A stretch of DNA of 64,000 nucleotides from Lachnospiraceae bacterium (GTDB taxonomy: Bacteria; Bacillota; Clostridia; Lachnospirales; Lachnospiraceae): positions 28,488-92,487 of the forward strand of contig JAGBNK010000028.1 in NCBI GenBank assembly GCA_017634455.1, given 5' to 3'. The notes under the pieces are model-generated. The model ran no database searches. It was not told the DNA's origin and worked only from the letters and a program-made list of their open reading frames with translations. Positions 45,450 to 54,450 of the stretch are shown piece by piece. Made by a program: the position numbers and the translations under genes. Every line of letters begins with the position of its first letter. Position 1 is the first letter of the stretch.

Positions 45450-46213
45450 CCAATTTCCTCTTACTTACATATATAATAAAATAACCCAGAATAATCGCAT
45501 AACAAGCCATCTGAATATATGCCAATGGTACACTTTGTCCCGGTACTTTCATACATATCTGGTCTATAACCAAATACTTCAATGACCTGGTTGCTGCTTT
45601 CTCCCAACCAAAAGTTCTTTCCATGAAAATATCATCTATATAGACCATAATCACAGGAAAGCAGTAGACTATTATCCTGTTCCTAAAAAAAAAGTGAAAT
45701 CATAACTCCTATCAGAGACATCACACCTGCAAAAAATGATAATTGTAATGCACATGCAACTACATAACCTATAAACTTCTGATCATATACCATTTCTAAA
45801 TATGCACCTCTTGAATCCCGCAAACTATTCAGCGTATCTGCATCAGGCAAACCATATCTTATATAATTGACAAAAGCAGCCAGACAAAAAGCAACAAAAA
45901 AAGTAATAATCGTTGATATAAAAATGACAACTATTTTCGATAAAATATAACTGACAGGATTTCCTCTAACTATCATTAACATTTTATACTTATGATTTCT
46001 TTCATCGATTATACTTGTAGCATAAGTAGCTGATGCTACAGCCATTGAAATTATTATAAACTGTACGGAAAACACTCTATAAATCCAACTTATTACATTC
46101 GTATTTTCTATATTATTGTATTGCAGCAAACCATATACTACCAAAATGACTATTATACATTTCCAATTAAGAAAAGCTCGCTTGAAATCTATCTTCATGT
46201 AATTCCATAACAT
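45442..46213 (-). pseudogene. ABC-2 type permease, frameshifted in a nine-A tract
   Basis: A 176-residue reading frame from ATG 46213 (AGGTG site) carries four to five membrane helices and stops after MISLFF in a run of nine A residues (45685-45693, plus-strand reading). With eight A residues the frame continues through RNRIIVYCFPVIMVY to the C-terminal segment at 45442 (FIIYVSKRKLDD), giving one permease of about 256 residues. A one-base expansion of the tract is the simplest explanation. The tract is also a classic slippage site, so phase variation or transcriptional slippage is possible. Confidence 0.8.
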
Positions 46214-46221
46214 TTCATCAC

Positions 46222-47319
46222 CTATTGCATAACCTTTCCTGTTATTGCATTAAATCTGACTTCATAATCCACTGGTGATTCACCTGGATATTCATCAATA
46301 ATATGAAATGCCCATACAGGAACCGCCTTAATTTTACCCTGTGACAAATCCTGTTCTCTATCAACAACCAATTCAGCACTTATAATTCTATGTTTACTTC
46401 CATCCAGTATGCTATTATAATGATCTTCTACTTTATGAATAAGAGTATTAAAATCCATCAATTCTTCTGTGTTTTCGTCTTCCGTATAAGCATTTAGATT
46501 ATGTGCACTAAACTCTTCTACTCCATCCTTTCCATATATCACCTTGATTTGTGCATTCGCCGTTTCTGCAACTTCCAGTCCCATGGAATTATTTTGATAG
46601 TCCCTCAGTCCAGAATACAATCTATGATAATATAACAAATATGCATCATCATCTTCTGACCAGTCTTGTTTAAACAACTCCGCTCTTTGTTGTCCATCTG
46701 GGCCTTCATGACTTTCTTCCTGCTGTAAAATATTATGATCCAAGTAGAAAACCTCGCAGTCATAATCGTGTTCCAAATCAATCCCTACTGTAAGAAAACT
46801 CTTTGCCAGGTTCTGTTTCACATCATCTTCTGTTGCAAAACTAAATTCTTTTCGTTCAGTATATTTATTAAGATTATATTCAGGATCATCTCTTTCAGCG
46901 TTAATGCAATACCCATACATACTATCAGTCATATATCCACTTGTTCTTGTTTCTTCATACCAGTCAATCAGTTCGTCATAATTGCCATATTCATCTGCTT
47001 TTCCTACAAGACTCCCTTCTCTTAATTCAGTATAATAACTCTCATCCTCTCTCATAAACAACTTTGCTAACTTTTCATAATCTATATCCAAATCACTTGT
47101 TGTTGCAGATTTCCATGCTACACTTTGAGGTTTAATATCTTTTAAATCTATATCAACATATTCCGAAGAAGAGCTATATGACTGTGGGAATAATACAGTC
47201 TCAACAGCTGAATTATCAGAAACATGACTATTTCCATTATCATTACCTTTGCATCCTGTTAAGCACATACATATCAACGATGCTATAACGCAAGATACAA
47301 TTATTTTTCTTTTTCTCAT
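46222..47319 (-). CDS. Lipoprotein of unknown function
   Basis: A 365-residue protein with a lipoprotein signal (CLTGC, lipidated Cys at about 23) and a Ser/Asn-rich linker. The body is acidic and largely beta, with WAFHIIDEYPGESPVDYEVRF near the end resembling a PepSY-like closing strand (VRFNAITGKVM). It ends eight bases before the exporter permease gene. It may be an immunity or sensor lipoprotein for the exporter. No family is firmly recognised. Confidence 0.68.
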   Translation of the reverse strand: MRKRKIIVSCVIASLICMCLTGCKGNDNGNSHVSDNSAVETVLFPQSYSSSSEYVDIDLKDIKPQSVAWKSATTSDLDIDYEKLAKLFMREDESYYTELREGSLVGKADEYGNYDELIDWYEETRTSGYMTDSMYGYCINAERDDPEYNLNKYTERKEFSFATEDDVKQNLAKSFLTVGIDLEHDYDCEVFYLDHNILQQEESHEGPDGQQRAELFKQDWSEDDDAYLLYYHRLYSGLRDYQNNSMGLEVAETANAQIKVIYGKDGVEEFSAHNLNAYTEDENTEELMDFNTLIHKVEDHYNSILDGSKHRIISAELVVDREQDLSQGKIKAVPVWAFHIIDEYPGESPVDYEVRFNAITGKVMQ

Positions 47320-47406
47320 AATAATCTCCTTTACATATAGCTGAAGAACTAACTAGATGCTAGTCCTTCAGCCAATTTTAATGTGTTCCAGATGTAACTA
47401 ATTTTG

Positions 47407-47826
47407 TTACGGACAATATCTGCCTACTGCATGAACATTAACATAATTTCTTGGTGCAGATGCATATAAATAATACTTCTGAAGAGCCATTCCTTCGCCA
47501 GCATTATATTTATAAACCTGAGTATGCCCTACTTGATATGAATTGTATTCTACTGTTTGGGATACTTTTCTTCCACTACTATGATGTGATGTGAAATAAA
47601 TTTTCGGCCCGTTTTGTAATGATGTTAAAGTAACATAAAAACAAGTATCATTATCATCTTTCTTTGTCATTATTGACTTAGGATCCTTAGAAACTAATCC
47701 AGATGCATTTGATACTGTCACATCCAGGTAACTGTTTCCTGCGAATACATTCGCAGAAGTAAATCCTCCAATCACACCGCATATTGCTAATGTTAAAATA
47801 ATTTTGTTGGCTATTTGCTTAACCAT
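47407..47826 (-). CDS. Small secreted protein (candidate exported effector or sensor)
   Basis: A 139-residue protein with a strong signal peptide (IILTLAICGVIGGFTSANVFA, cut here as IILTLAICGVIGG with cleavage near VFA, about residue 29). The mature part is small and beta-rich: NDTCFYVTLTSLQNGPKIYF, then YKYNAGEGMALQKYYLYASA and a C-terminal RYCP. The layout recalls the DUF2712 secreted proteins found beside ABC-2 exporters and ECF sigma factors in Clostridia, but I am unsure. Preceded by AGGAGG. It is the first gene of the locus. Confidence 0.62.
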   Translation of the reverse strand: MVKQIANKIILTLAICGVIGGFTSANVFAGNSYLDVTVSNASGLVSKDPKSIMTKKDDNDTCFYVTLTSLQNGPKIYFTSHHSSGRKVSQTVEYNSYQVGHTQVYKYNAGEGMALQKYYLYASAPRNYVNVHAVGRYCP

Positions 47827-47980
47827 AAATAAATACCTCCTCCGGCTTTAATTGTTTTTCTCTGTTTTTAAGTGCTCCTTTCAATCACTATTTTTTTGAC
47901 TCTAATATATAGACGCAAATGAGGGGCAAAATGTTCAAGTAATATTACACAAAATTCATGCATGTATTTTATGCAAAAAT

Positions 47981-48052
47981 AAAAAACAATCTCAAAAGCC
48001 TTGATTTTATGGCATTTAACGCCGTACCATCATACTTTTGAGATTGTTTTTT
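47981..48052. terminator. 18-bp stem terminator between metY and the secreted-protein locus
   Basis: AAAAAACAATCTCAAAAG (47981-47998) and its exact complement (48035-48052) enclose a 36-base loop. The T tail in the minus-strand transcript makes it the terminator of the sulfhydrylase gene. Confidence 0.8.
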
Positions 48053-48075
48053 CTTGTATTTTTATTTTATAAATT

Positions 48076-49353
48076 CTATTTCACAAAACTAAGTGCCTGC
48101 TCCAGATCCTCTATGATATCATCTACATTTTCAATACCAACTGATAATCTAACCATATCAGGCTTTACTCCACCCGCAATCAACTCTTCATCTGTAAGCT
48201 GACGATGTGTTGAGGAAGCCGGATGTAATACACATGTATGTGCATCAGCTACATGGGTTGCAATAATAGCCAGGTTCAGATGCTTCATGAATTCTTCAGC
48301 TGCAGCTCTTCCGCCCTTTACGCCAAAGGAGATAACACCACATGTACCGTTCGGCATATACTTCTGAGCCAAATCATAATACTTGTCTCCCTCTAATCCA
48401 GGATAAGTTACATACTCTACCTTGTCGCTTGCCTGCAGGAACTTCGCAACCGCAAGAGCATTGGCGCAATGTCTCTCCATTCTCACTGCCAGAGACTCAA
48501 GTCCCAGATTTAAGAAATAAGCATTCATTGGAGCCTGAATAGAGCCCAAATCTCTCATGAGCTGAGCTGTTGCTTTGGTAATAAATGCACCTTCCTTACC
48601 AAATCTCTCTGCATAAGTTATTCCATGGTATGACTCATCAGGTGTGCAAAGTCCCGGAAATTTATCAGCGTGAGCCATCCAGTCAAATTTACCTGAATCT
48701 ACAATAACACCACCTACAGTAGCATCATGTCCATCCATGTACTTTGTTGTAGAATGAGTTACAATGTCGCATCCCCACTCAAAAGGTCTGCAGTTGATTG
48801 GTGTAGCAAATGTATTGTCAATAATAAGTGGCACACCATGCTCGTGAGCCTTGTTTGCAAATCTCTCAATATCAAATACAGTAAGTGCAGGATTGGCAAT
48901 AGTCTCACCAAATACAGCCTTGGTATTTGGCTTAAAAGCTGCCTCTAACTCTTCATCACTACAATCAGGGCTGACAAATGTAAAATCTACCCCCATCTTG
49001 CGCATTGTGACATTAAACAGATTAAATGTACCTCCATAAATAGATGATGATGCAATTACATGATCACCGGCAGATGCAATATTAAATACCGCGAAGAAAT
49101 TAGCAGCCTGTCCTGATGAAGTAAGCATTGCTGCACTACCTCCCTCAAGAGCTGCAATCTTGGCAGCCACATAGTCATTGGTTGGATTCTGGAGTCTGGT
49201 GTAGAAGTATCCTGATGCCTCCAAGTCAAAAAGCTTACCCATATCTTCACTTGTGTCATACTTAAAAGTAGTAGACTGAACGATTGGAATCATTCTCGAC
49301 TCACCATTTTTTGGTGTGTAACCAGCTTCAATACATTTTGTTTCTGTTCTCAT
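48076..49353 (-). CDS. metY: O-acetylhomoserine sulfhydrylase
   Basis: A 425-residue PLP enzyme of the Cys/Met metabolism family. It starts with TKCIEAGYTPKNGESRMIPI and has STTFKYDTSEDMGKLF, YTRLQNPTND, the PLP-binding ASSSIYGGTFNLF, and the Schiff-base Lys in THSTTKYMDGHD. Length over 420 and the GxxIxTxGKF-like loop fit O-acetylhomoserine rather than O-succinyl or cystathionine enzymes. It makes homocysteine from O-acetylhomoserine and sulfide, or methionine from methanethiol. It is a single gene with AGGAGG and its own terminator. It ends with TAG. Confidence 0.88.
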   Translation of the reverse strand: MRTETKCIEAGYTPKNGESRMIPIVQSTTFKYDTSEDMGKLFDLEASGYFYTRLQNPTNDYVAAKIAALEGGSAAMLTSSGQAANFFAVFNIASAGDHVIASSSIYGGTFNLFNVTMRKMGVDFTFVSPDCSDEELEAAFKPNTKAVFGETIANPALTVFDIERFANKAHEHGVPLIIDNTFATPINCRPFEWGCDIVTHSTTKYMDGHDATVGGVIVDSGKFDWMAHADKFPGLCTPDESYHGITYAERFGKEGAFITKATAQLMRDLGSIQAPMNAYFLNLGLESLAVRMERHCANALAVAKFLQASDKVEYVTYPGLEGDKYYDLAQKYMPNGTCGVISFGVKGGRAAAEEFMKHLNLAIIATHVADAHTCVLHPASSTHRQLTDEELIAGGVKPDMVRLSVGIENVDDIIEDLEQALSFVK

Positions 49354-49393
49354 TTTCTAGTTCCTCCTGATTTGTCCTATACTTCATTTATTA

Positions 49394-50068
49394 TTAATTA
49401 TTCTTATATAACATAACTTCTTTTCTCAGCCAATCAGCCACTTCTTCCATTCCCTCACCAGTCTTGGCGCTGACTGCAAAAACTGCAGCATTCGGATTCA
49501 GTTCCTTGATATGCTCCTTGGCTAATTCCATATCGAAATCAAAGAATTCAATTGTATCCATCTTGGTTATAATAATCACATCACTAACCTCATACATTAA
49601 TGGATACTTCAGTGGCTTATCATCCCCCTCAGTAATTGAATAGAGCATGACATTCTTGTGAGCTCCTGTATCAAATTCTGCCGGGCACACCAGATTTCCA
49701 ATATTTTCCAAAATAAGCAAATCCAAATCCCTGGCTCCAAACTGAGCAATGGCTCTGGATGTCATATCTGCATCAATATGACACAAACCACCGTTATGAA
49801 TCTGTATAGATTCAACACCAGTCAAATCTGCCACCTTCTGAGCATCTAAGCTGGATTCAATATCCACATCCATCTCGGCAATCTTCATCTCATCCTTCAG
49901 CATATTAATAAGGGCTGAGAGAAATGTTGTCTTACCACCACCCGGAGATGACATAACATTTATAAAAAATGTTCCCTGTCGCTGCAAATCCAATCTAATG
50001 CAATCTGCCACATTTTCATTTTCCTGAAATACATCTTCATGTATATCTATAACTCTAACTTCTGACAT
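49394..50068 (-). CDS. hypB: HypB-like GTPase (second of tandem pair)
   Basis: A 224-residue G3E GTPase: P-loop NVMSSPGGGKTT near residue 40, switch region with DVDIESSLDA, the metal-site pair in GGLCHIDADM, LILENIGNLVCPAEFD, and G4 ITKMD. It lacks the N-terminal Cys-rich nickel motif and His stretches of some HypB proteins. HypB inserts nickel into [NiFe]-hydrogenase; no hydrogenase, HypA or urease genes are in the window. It is 17 bases after the first copy, so the two are cotranscribed. Confidence 0.82.
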   Translation of the reverse strand: MSEVRVIDIHEDVFQENENVADCIRLDLQRQGTFFINVMSSPGGGKTTFLSALINMLKDEMKIAEMDVDIESSLDAQKVADLTGVESIQIHNGGLCHIDADMTSRAIAQFGARDLDLLILENIGNLVCPAEFDTGAHKNVMLYSITEGDDKPLKYPLMYEVSDVIIITKMDTIEFFDFDMELAKEHIKELNPNAAVFAVSAKTGEGMEEVADWLRKEVMLYKNN

Positions 50069-50085
50069 TATCTTATCCTCATTAA

Positions 50086-50760
50086 TTATCTATTTTGGGC
50101 TTCAGCCACTTTGTTCTTCAACCATCTAATCCATGCCTCATATCCCTCACCTGTCTTGGATGACACATAGAATATTTCTGCATTTGGATTCAAGGCATGA
50201 ATTCTCTCCTCTGCCAATTCCTTATTGAAATCAAACACGGCCATGGCATCTATTTTATTTACCAAAACCACATCACTCACTTCATATACAAGTGGATACT
50301 TGGCCGGCTTGTCATCTCCTTCCGGCACCGAGAGAATTGTCATATTGATGTTGGCACCTGTGTCAAATTCTGCTGGGCATACCAGGTTCCCAACATTTTC
50401 TATAAAAATAAGATCCAGTCCTTCTGTGCCCATCTCATTTAATCCCTGCTTGGTCATCTGAGCATCCATATGACACATACCACCGGTATGAAGCTGTATA
50501 GATCTGGCGCCTGCTGCCTGTATAGTCTCAGCATCCACAGATGCATCGATATCACATTCCATTACTCCAACCTGTATCTCTGGCTGCAACTCCTTAATTG
50601 TGCGAACCAAAGTTGTTGTCTTACCACTTCCTGGTGAAGACATTACATTTATCATAAGCTGATGACTCTCTGTCATTTCCTGACGAACCTTGTCAGCATT
50701 TACCTCATTAGCGTCAAATACATCCTGTTTCAATTCCAACACTGTAACTGAATCTGTCAT
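50086..50760 (-). CDS. hypB: HypB-like GTPase (first of tandem pair)
   Basis: A 224-residue paralogue of the following gene, same length and motifs: P-loop NVMSSPGSGKTT, GGMCHMDAQM with the Cys-His metal pair, IENVGNLVCPAEFD, G4 VNKID. The two proteins look roughly half identical by eye, so the duplication is not recent. A heterodimeric GTPase metal chaperone is a possibility, because HypB dimerises on GTP. Target enzyme unknown. Confidence 0.82.
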   Translation of the reverse strand: MTDSVTVLELKQDVFDANEVNADKVRQEMTESHQLMINVMSSPGSGKTTTLVRTIKELQPEIQVGVMECDIDASVDAETIQAAGARSIQLHTGGMCHMDAQMTKQGLNEMGTEGLDLIFIENVGNLVCPAEFDTGANINMTILSVPEGDDKPAKYPLVYEVSDVVLVNKIDAMAVFDFNKELAEERIHALNPNAEIFYVSSKTGEGYEAWIRWLKNKVAEAQNR

Positions 50761-50902
50761 TTTCTACACCTCATTTCATAATTACACTCTAGGAAATAAT
50801 ATAACACAGCGCGGCTACCATCGGCAACTTTTAATCCCCCAGAAACACTGATTTCCCCTTATCTTTATTGAAGATATATTAATCATTCCATTAAATATAA
50901 AT

Positions 50903-50929
50903 AGCGTAGCAGCCATAAACTGCTACGCT
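50903..50929 (-). terminator. Terminator after the membrane-protein operon
   Basis: AGCGTAGCAG (50903-50912) pairs perfectly with CTGCTACGCT (50920-50929) around a seven-base loop, followed on the minus strand by ATTTATATTT. It closes the 50996-54371 operon. Confidence 0.78.
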
Positions 50930-50995
50930 CAACAAGCCTTGACATATGGATCATCTCAACATTTACAATGCTGGCAATAATATTGTAAATAAATA

Positions 50996-51709
50996 TTAAT
51001 CAGCATTTTCCTTCACAACTCTATGAATCATAAGAGTGCCTGCCAGAAGGAATGCCTGTCCTGCCACATTTGTCAGCTCTGCAATCCAATTCATATAAGC
51101 CACCGAGAAATCCTGTGAAGATAAATATCCCATACCAAGTGAACAGATAAATGCAAATACAAATAAAACTGTTGCACCTTTTTTATTTACTGCAAATGCA
51201 TAATACGATAATCCAAGACACACCATAGCCATGCCCATACACATGATTACCACAAATATAATAGTCCCACTGAAATATGGAGGCGCAACCGCAGCAGCTA
51301 TAAGTATTGGTGCTACCACAGATGATTTGACAATCAAATCGCTACTGACATTGGTATAGATATCACCGATTTTGCGTCCCAACATATCCTGCATGCCGCG
51401 CTTTAAAATACGGGTTCTATAATTGATAAATCCGCCAATTCCAAATCCTGCAAACATGAAGCCCAAAGTCTGAAGTGGAAAGAACAGACTATTCAATACT
51501 GCGAAATCACATATGCCAGCTGCATAAAGTAATTTATACAAAGCTTTCAATGCACCTGCTGCAATAATATCTATCTGTCCGCAAGCCATAAGCGCATATG
51601 AGCCCTTGGGCATAAGATGATACAGGTCTTTCTGCAGTATAATTGCTGCAATAGCAAAAAATACAACCGGTACAAAATCTACCAAGGCCATTGGTATACT
51701 TACATCCAT
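50996..51709 (-). CDS. Integral membrane protein, unknown function
   Basis: A 237-residue protein with about seven hydrophobic helices (VDFVPVVFFAIAAIILQK near the N terminus; GTIIFVVIMCMGMAMVCLGL near 170). No catalytic motif is visible. It is 12 bases after the DUF1295 gene and the last member of a four-gene operon with a flavin reductase, an SDR and a steroid-reductase-like protein. It may anchor or feed that redox system at the membrane. Confidence 0.6.
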   Translation of the reverse strand: MDVSIPMALVDFVPVVFFAIAAIILQKDLYHLMPKGSYALMACGQIDIIAAGALKALYKLLYAAGICDFAVLNSLFFPLQTLGFMFAGFGIGGFINYRTRILKRGMQDMLGRKIGDIYTNVSSDLIVKSSVVAPILIAAAVAPPYFSGTIIFVVIMCMGMAMVCLGLSYYAFAVNKKGATVLFVFAFICSLGMGYLSSQDFSVAYMNWIAELTNVAGQAFLLAGTLMIHRVVKENAD

Positions 51710-51721
51710 AACTCTCCCTCC

Positions 51722-52528
51722 TTATTTCTTATTCAAATGATATATAGGCAGAAGTGGAATAATAATCGGCGTATTGTCAGCATATGCATTGTATTCCTCA
51801 TCATTTCCATATCTTGCCATCTGTCGCTTCTCCAATCGCTGAGCACCATTGAACATTATATAGATGATGCAAATCCAACATATAACAGCTAACAGCCACT
51901 GTCCTATTCCTGCATATATATCTATTCCTCCTACAAATACTCCTGTCCAGAATAAAATCTCGCCAAAATAATTTGGACAGCGAACTATTTTATAGAGCCC
52001 CTCAGTTGCCACCTTATCAGGTCTCAACTTCTTCTGCTGGCCTTTTTGCTTATCAGCAATTGACTCAAGCACAATTCCTATTACACTGATTCCAATACCA
52101 ACCCACAGCAGGCTTGTGACTCCGCTACCATTGTACAAGCGAAAGAACACCGGAGAAGTCTGACCTACATATAAAACCGCAACTGTAATCCAGATAACCA
52201 GTTTTACGAAAAAAGGCATCTTGGATTCATCTCCTGTAGCTTCCTTTAGTGTCTTCTGATATGCGCTGTTTTTTATTTCTCTCACAAGAAGAAAGCCAGA
52301 TAATCTTGCGCCATAAATGATAAATAATACCAGAGCAACCACAATACCTATAACAGAAATCATTGGCGTTGCAAACATTCCCATACCAGTCATAACAATC
52401 AGTGTAATTCCGATTCCTGCCACAGCAAATCCATATCCTATGGACAGGAAATATACATATTTATAAAAACCTATTGCGGAGCAAACCAATGCTACCACCA
52501 ATAATATTGCCAGGAAATTCCATCCCAT
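51722..52528 (-). CDS. DUF1295 / steroid-5-alpha-reductase-like membrane protein
   Basis: ATG at 52528 with GGAGG in front gives 268 residues. It has about seven membrane helices and the C-terminal signature RPDKVATEGLYKIVRCPNYF followed by GEILFWTGVFV, characteristic of DUF1295 and of the steroid 5-alpha-reductase/isoprenylcysteine methyltransferase group. Members reduce double bonds in steroids or polyprenoids, or methylate lipids, with NADPH or SAM. With a flavin reductase and an SDR in the same operon, reduction of a lipid double bond is a reasonable guess. Confidence 0.75.
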   Translation of the reverse strand: MGWNFLAILLVVALVCSAIGFYKYVYFLSIGYGFAVAGIGITLIVMTGMGMFATPMISVIGIVVALVLFIIYGARLSGFLLVREIKNSAYQKTLKEATGDESKMPFFVKLVIWITVAVLYVGQTSPVFFRLYNGSGVTSLLWVGIGISVIGIVLESIADKQKGQQKKLRPDKVATEGLYKIVRCPNYFGEILFWTGVFVGGIDIYAGIGQWLLAVICWICIIYIMFNGAQRLEKRQMARYGNDEEYNAYADNTPIIIPLLPIYHLNKK

Positions 52529-52586
52529 GTTCTCATCCTCCAATTCAATACCAGATTATTCGTCATATATATTTACCAAAACAAAA

Positions 52587-53435
52587 TTATGATTTTGTAA
52601 AGTTCTGATATATATATTCCTTAAAACTCATATCACCGTATTTCACATCACCCACCATTTCTTCGGACAATGTCCATTTAGAGAATTTCAGGATGGCATC
52701 CTTGCCATTTTTCTTCAATTTATTAACCCATGCCAAAACATCAAAAAGCCACGCCGGCGCTGTCTTAATAACAGGTTCCTTGCCAGCTGCATCGAAGCAC
52801 ATACGAGCTATTTCTTCATATGAATATGTCTCCTTGCCACCTATGTCATAGCAGGCATTTTCATCCATCATGTGCTTCACAATGTAATCTGCAAAATCTT
52901 CTGTGGAAATAACATTAGCATGTACCGGTTTCTTGCCTAGAAGTGTAACCTCTCCCTTCTCAATCATAGGGCGGAACACCTTGACAATGTCATAGAAATA
53001 TCCCGTTGGACGATAAATCACATAATGTAAACCACTTTTCTTCAACTCCTGCTCAAAGAGATATTTGGCATGAAGCATAGGTACATCCGATGCCTGATCG
53101 GCTTTGATAACTGATACATATGCGAAATGTTGTACTCCTGCTGCCACTGCTTCATTTAATAGGTTGAGATTACCCTGATAATCAATCTGATAATTGGTAA
53201 CTTCCGCAGAGGTTTTAGTAAGACCAACAGTGGTAATTACACAATCAGCTCCATCACACAATCCATTCAAAGCTTCCGGCTTAGTTACATCCAATTTCTT
53301 GAAAGTATAATTGCCAGAAAGTCCTAAGTCCTTCTCAATCATATCTGCAGCTACAACTTCATGCCCTGCTGCCAAGAGAGCTCTGAAAATATCACTTCCG
53401 AGATTTCCATAAGCTCCAGCTAATACTACCTTCAT
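52587..53435 (-). CDS. NAD(P)-binding SDR (NmrA/atypical type)
   Basis: A 282-residue Rossmann protein starting MKVVLAGAYGNLGSDIFRAL, with DCVITTVGLTKT and YRPTGYFYD. The lack of a clear YxxxK pair and the NmrA-like C terminus make it an atypical SDR (quinone or flavin reductase, or a redox sensor). It is 12 bases after the flavin-reductase-like gene and 59 before the DUF1295 gene, so it belongs to the same operon. Confidence 0.72.
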   Translation of the reverse strand: MKVVLAGAYGNLGSDIFRALLAAGHEVVAADMIEKDLGLSGNYTFKKLDVTKPEALNGLCDGADCVITTVGLTKTSAEVTNYQIDYQGNLNLLNEAVAAGVQHFAYVSVIKADQASDVPMLHAKYLFEQELKKSGLHYVIYRPTGYFYDIVKVFRPMIEKGEVTLLGKKPVHANVISTEDFADYIVKHMMDENACYDIGGKETYSYEEIARMCFDAAGKEPVIKTAPAWLFDVLAWVNKLKKNGKDAILKFSKWTLSEEMVGDVKYGDMSFKEYIYQNFTKS

Positions 53436-53447
53436 CTTCCAATCCCC

Positions 53448-54371
53448 CTATCTCTTCTTCTCCTGTGCTCGCTTGTCATTGATTTCCTGCATCTCCTTGG
53501 CATCAATAACAGTAACTCCATTTTCCTTGGCCCAAGCCACACAACCTTTTAGCACAGCCGGCAGGAATACTCGAGGCACATTCAATATCATTTTCAAAGC
53601 ATCATCAGTAAACTTAATCTGATCATCTGCTCTATCTGCTGCATATCTTACAGATTCAAGAGATGCTTCTCGAACAGGAAGTAACTCCCCAATCATCCTT
53701 CTGTGTCTGTGATACCAGAAATTCTTGCTGTCTCGATAGCCATAATCTACAGGTACAGGCGGGAAGTCCTTGGCACGAACTCCATTTATAATAGCCTGCT
53801 TATACTTCTCTTTCATGAGAATCTTGTCTACCTTTAATATGAAATGAGCACCAAACTGACTGGTAATACCATTGAAGTCATGATATGGCCCTTCGTATCC
53901 TGTTGTGATACCAGGCTTATCTGACTCAGCCCCATCCAAGCTTCTATCCCATGTGCATTCTATAACCTGAAATGCTTCTGATAGAACCATAGGTCGTTTC
54001 TCTCCCGTTGTCTCCTCAATGAGACTCTTCTCCAACTTGTATTTACAATTCGGCATCTTGTCAGCAGGAGTATCTCCCGGCCAGGATAATTTCACTGCCT
54101 CTTTGAAATACTTCGGCTCATCGGTTATGAAATTAATTGCACATTTACCATTTGCCAAAATGTGCTGCGCTGTATTGGATGAATTACGACATTGCAGAAG
54201 CATCGCATAGTAATCGCGCCCTGCTACATAATAAGGTTGAACCAGTGAATATGGTCCCAGACTTGTGCTTCCGTCCTCACACAGAGTTGATATAACTACC
54301 GTTGGCATCGGAAAAAACAGAGATGTCTGGTAGAAATTATCAACAATTCTTAAATCTTCAAAACTACTCAT
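53448..54371 (-). CDS. Flavin reductase-like FMN-binding protein
   Basis: ATG at 54371, after GGGGGGAT, gives 307 residues; longer alternatives lie within the ribosome site. The N-terminal 170 residues are a flavin reductase-like split barrel: FFPMPTVVISTLCEDGSTSL, MLLQCRNSSNTAQHI, CAINFITDEPKYFKEAV. The C-terminal 130 residues are specific (FWYHRHRRMIGELLPVREAS) and end with KENGVTVIDAKEMQE. It probably reduces or uses FMN for the enzymes encoded downstream. It leads the four-gene operon. Confidence 0.75.
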   Translation of the reverse strand: MSSFEDLRIVDNFYQTSLFFPMPTVVISTLCEDGSTSLGPYSLVQPYYVAGRDYYAMLLQCRNSSNTAQHILANGKCAINFITDEPKYFKEAVKLSWPGDTPADKMPNCKYKLEKSLIEETTGEKRPMVLSEAFQVIECTWDRSLDGAESDKPGITTGYEGPYHDFNGITSQFGAHFILKVDKILMKEKYKQAIINGVRAKDFPPVPVDYGYRDSKNFWYHRHRRMIGELLPVREASLESVRYAADRADDQIKFTDDALKMILNVPRVFLPAVLKGCVAWAKENGVTVIDAKEMQEINDKRAQEKKR

Positions 54372-54450
54372 AATATAAATCCCCCCTAGCAATAAATTTA
54401 GTCTCTAGTATAATAATAGACCATTGTCGTCTAATGTCAATTTTCATCCA

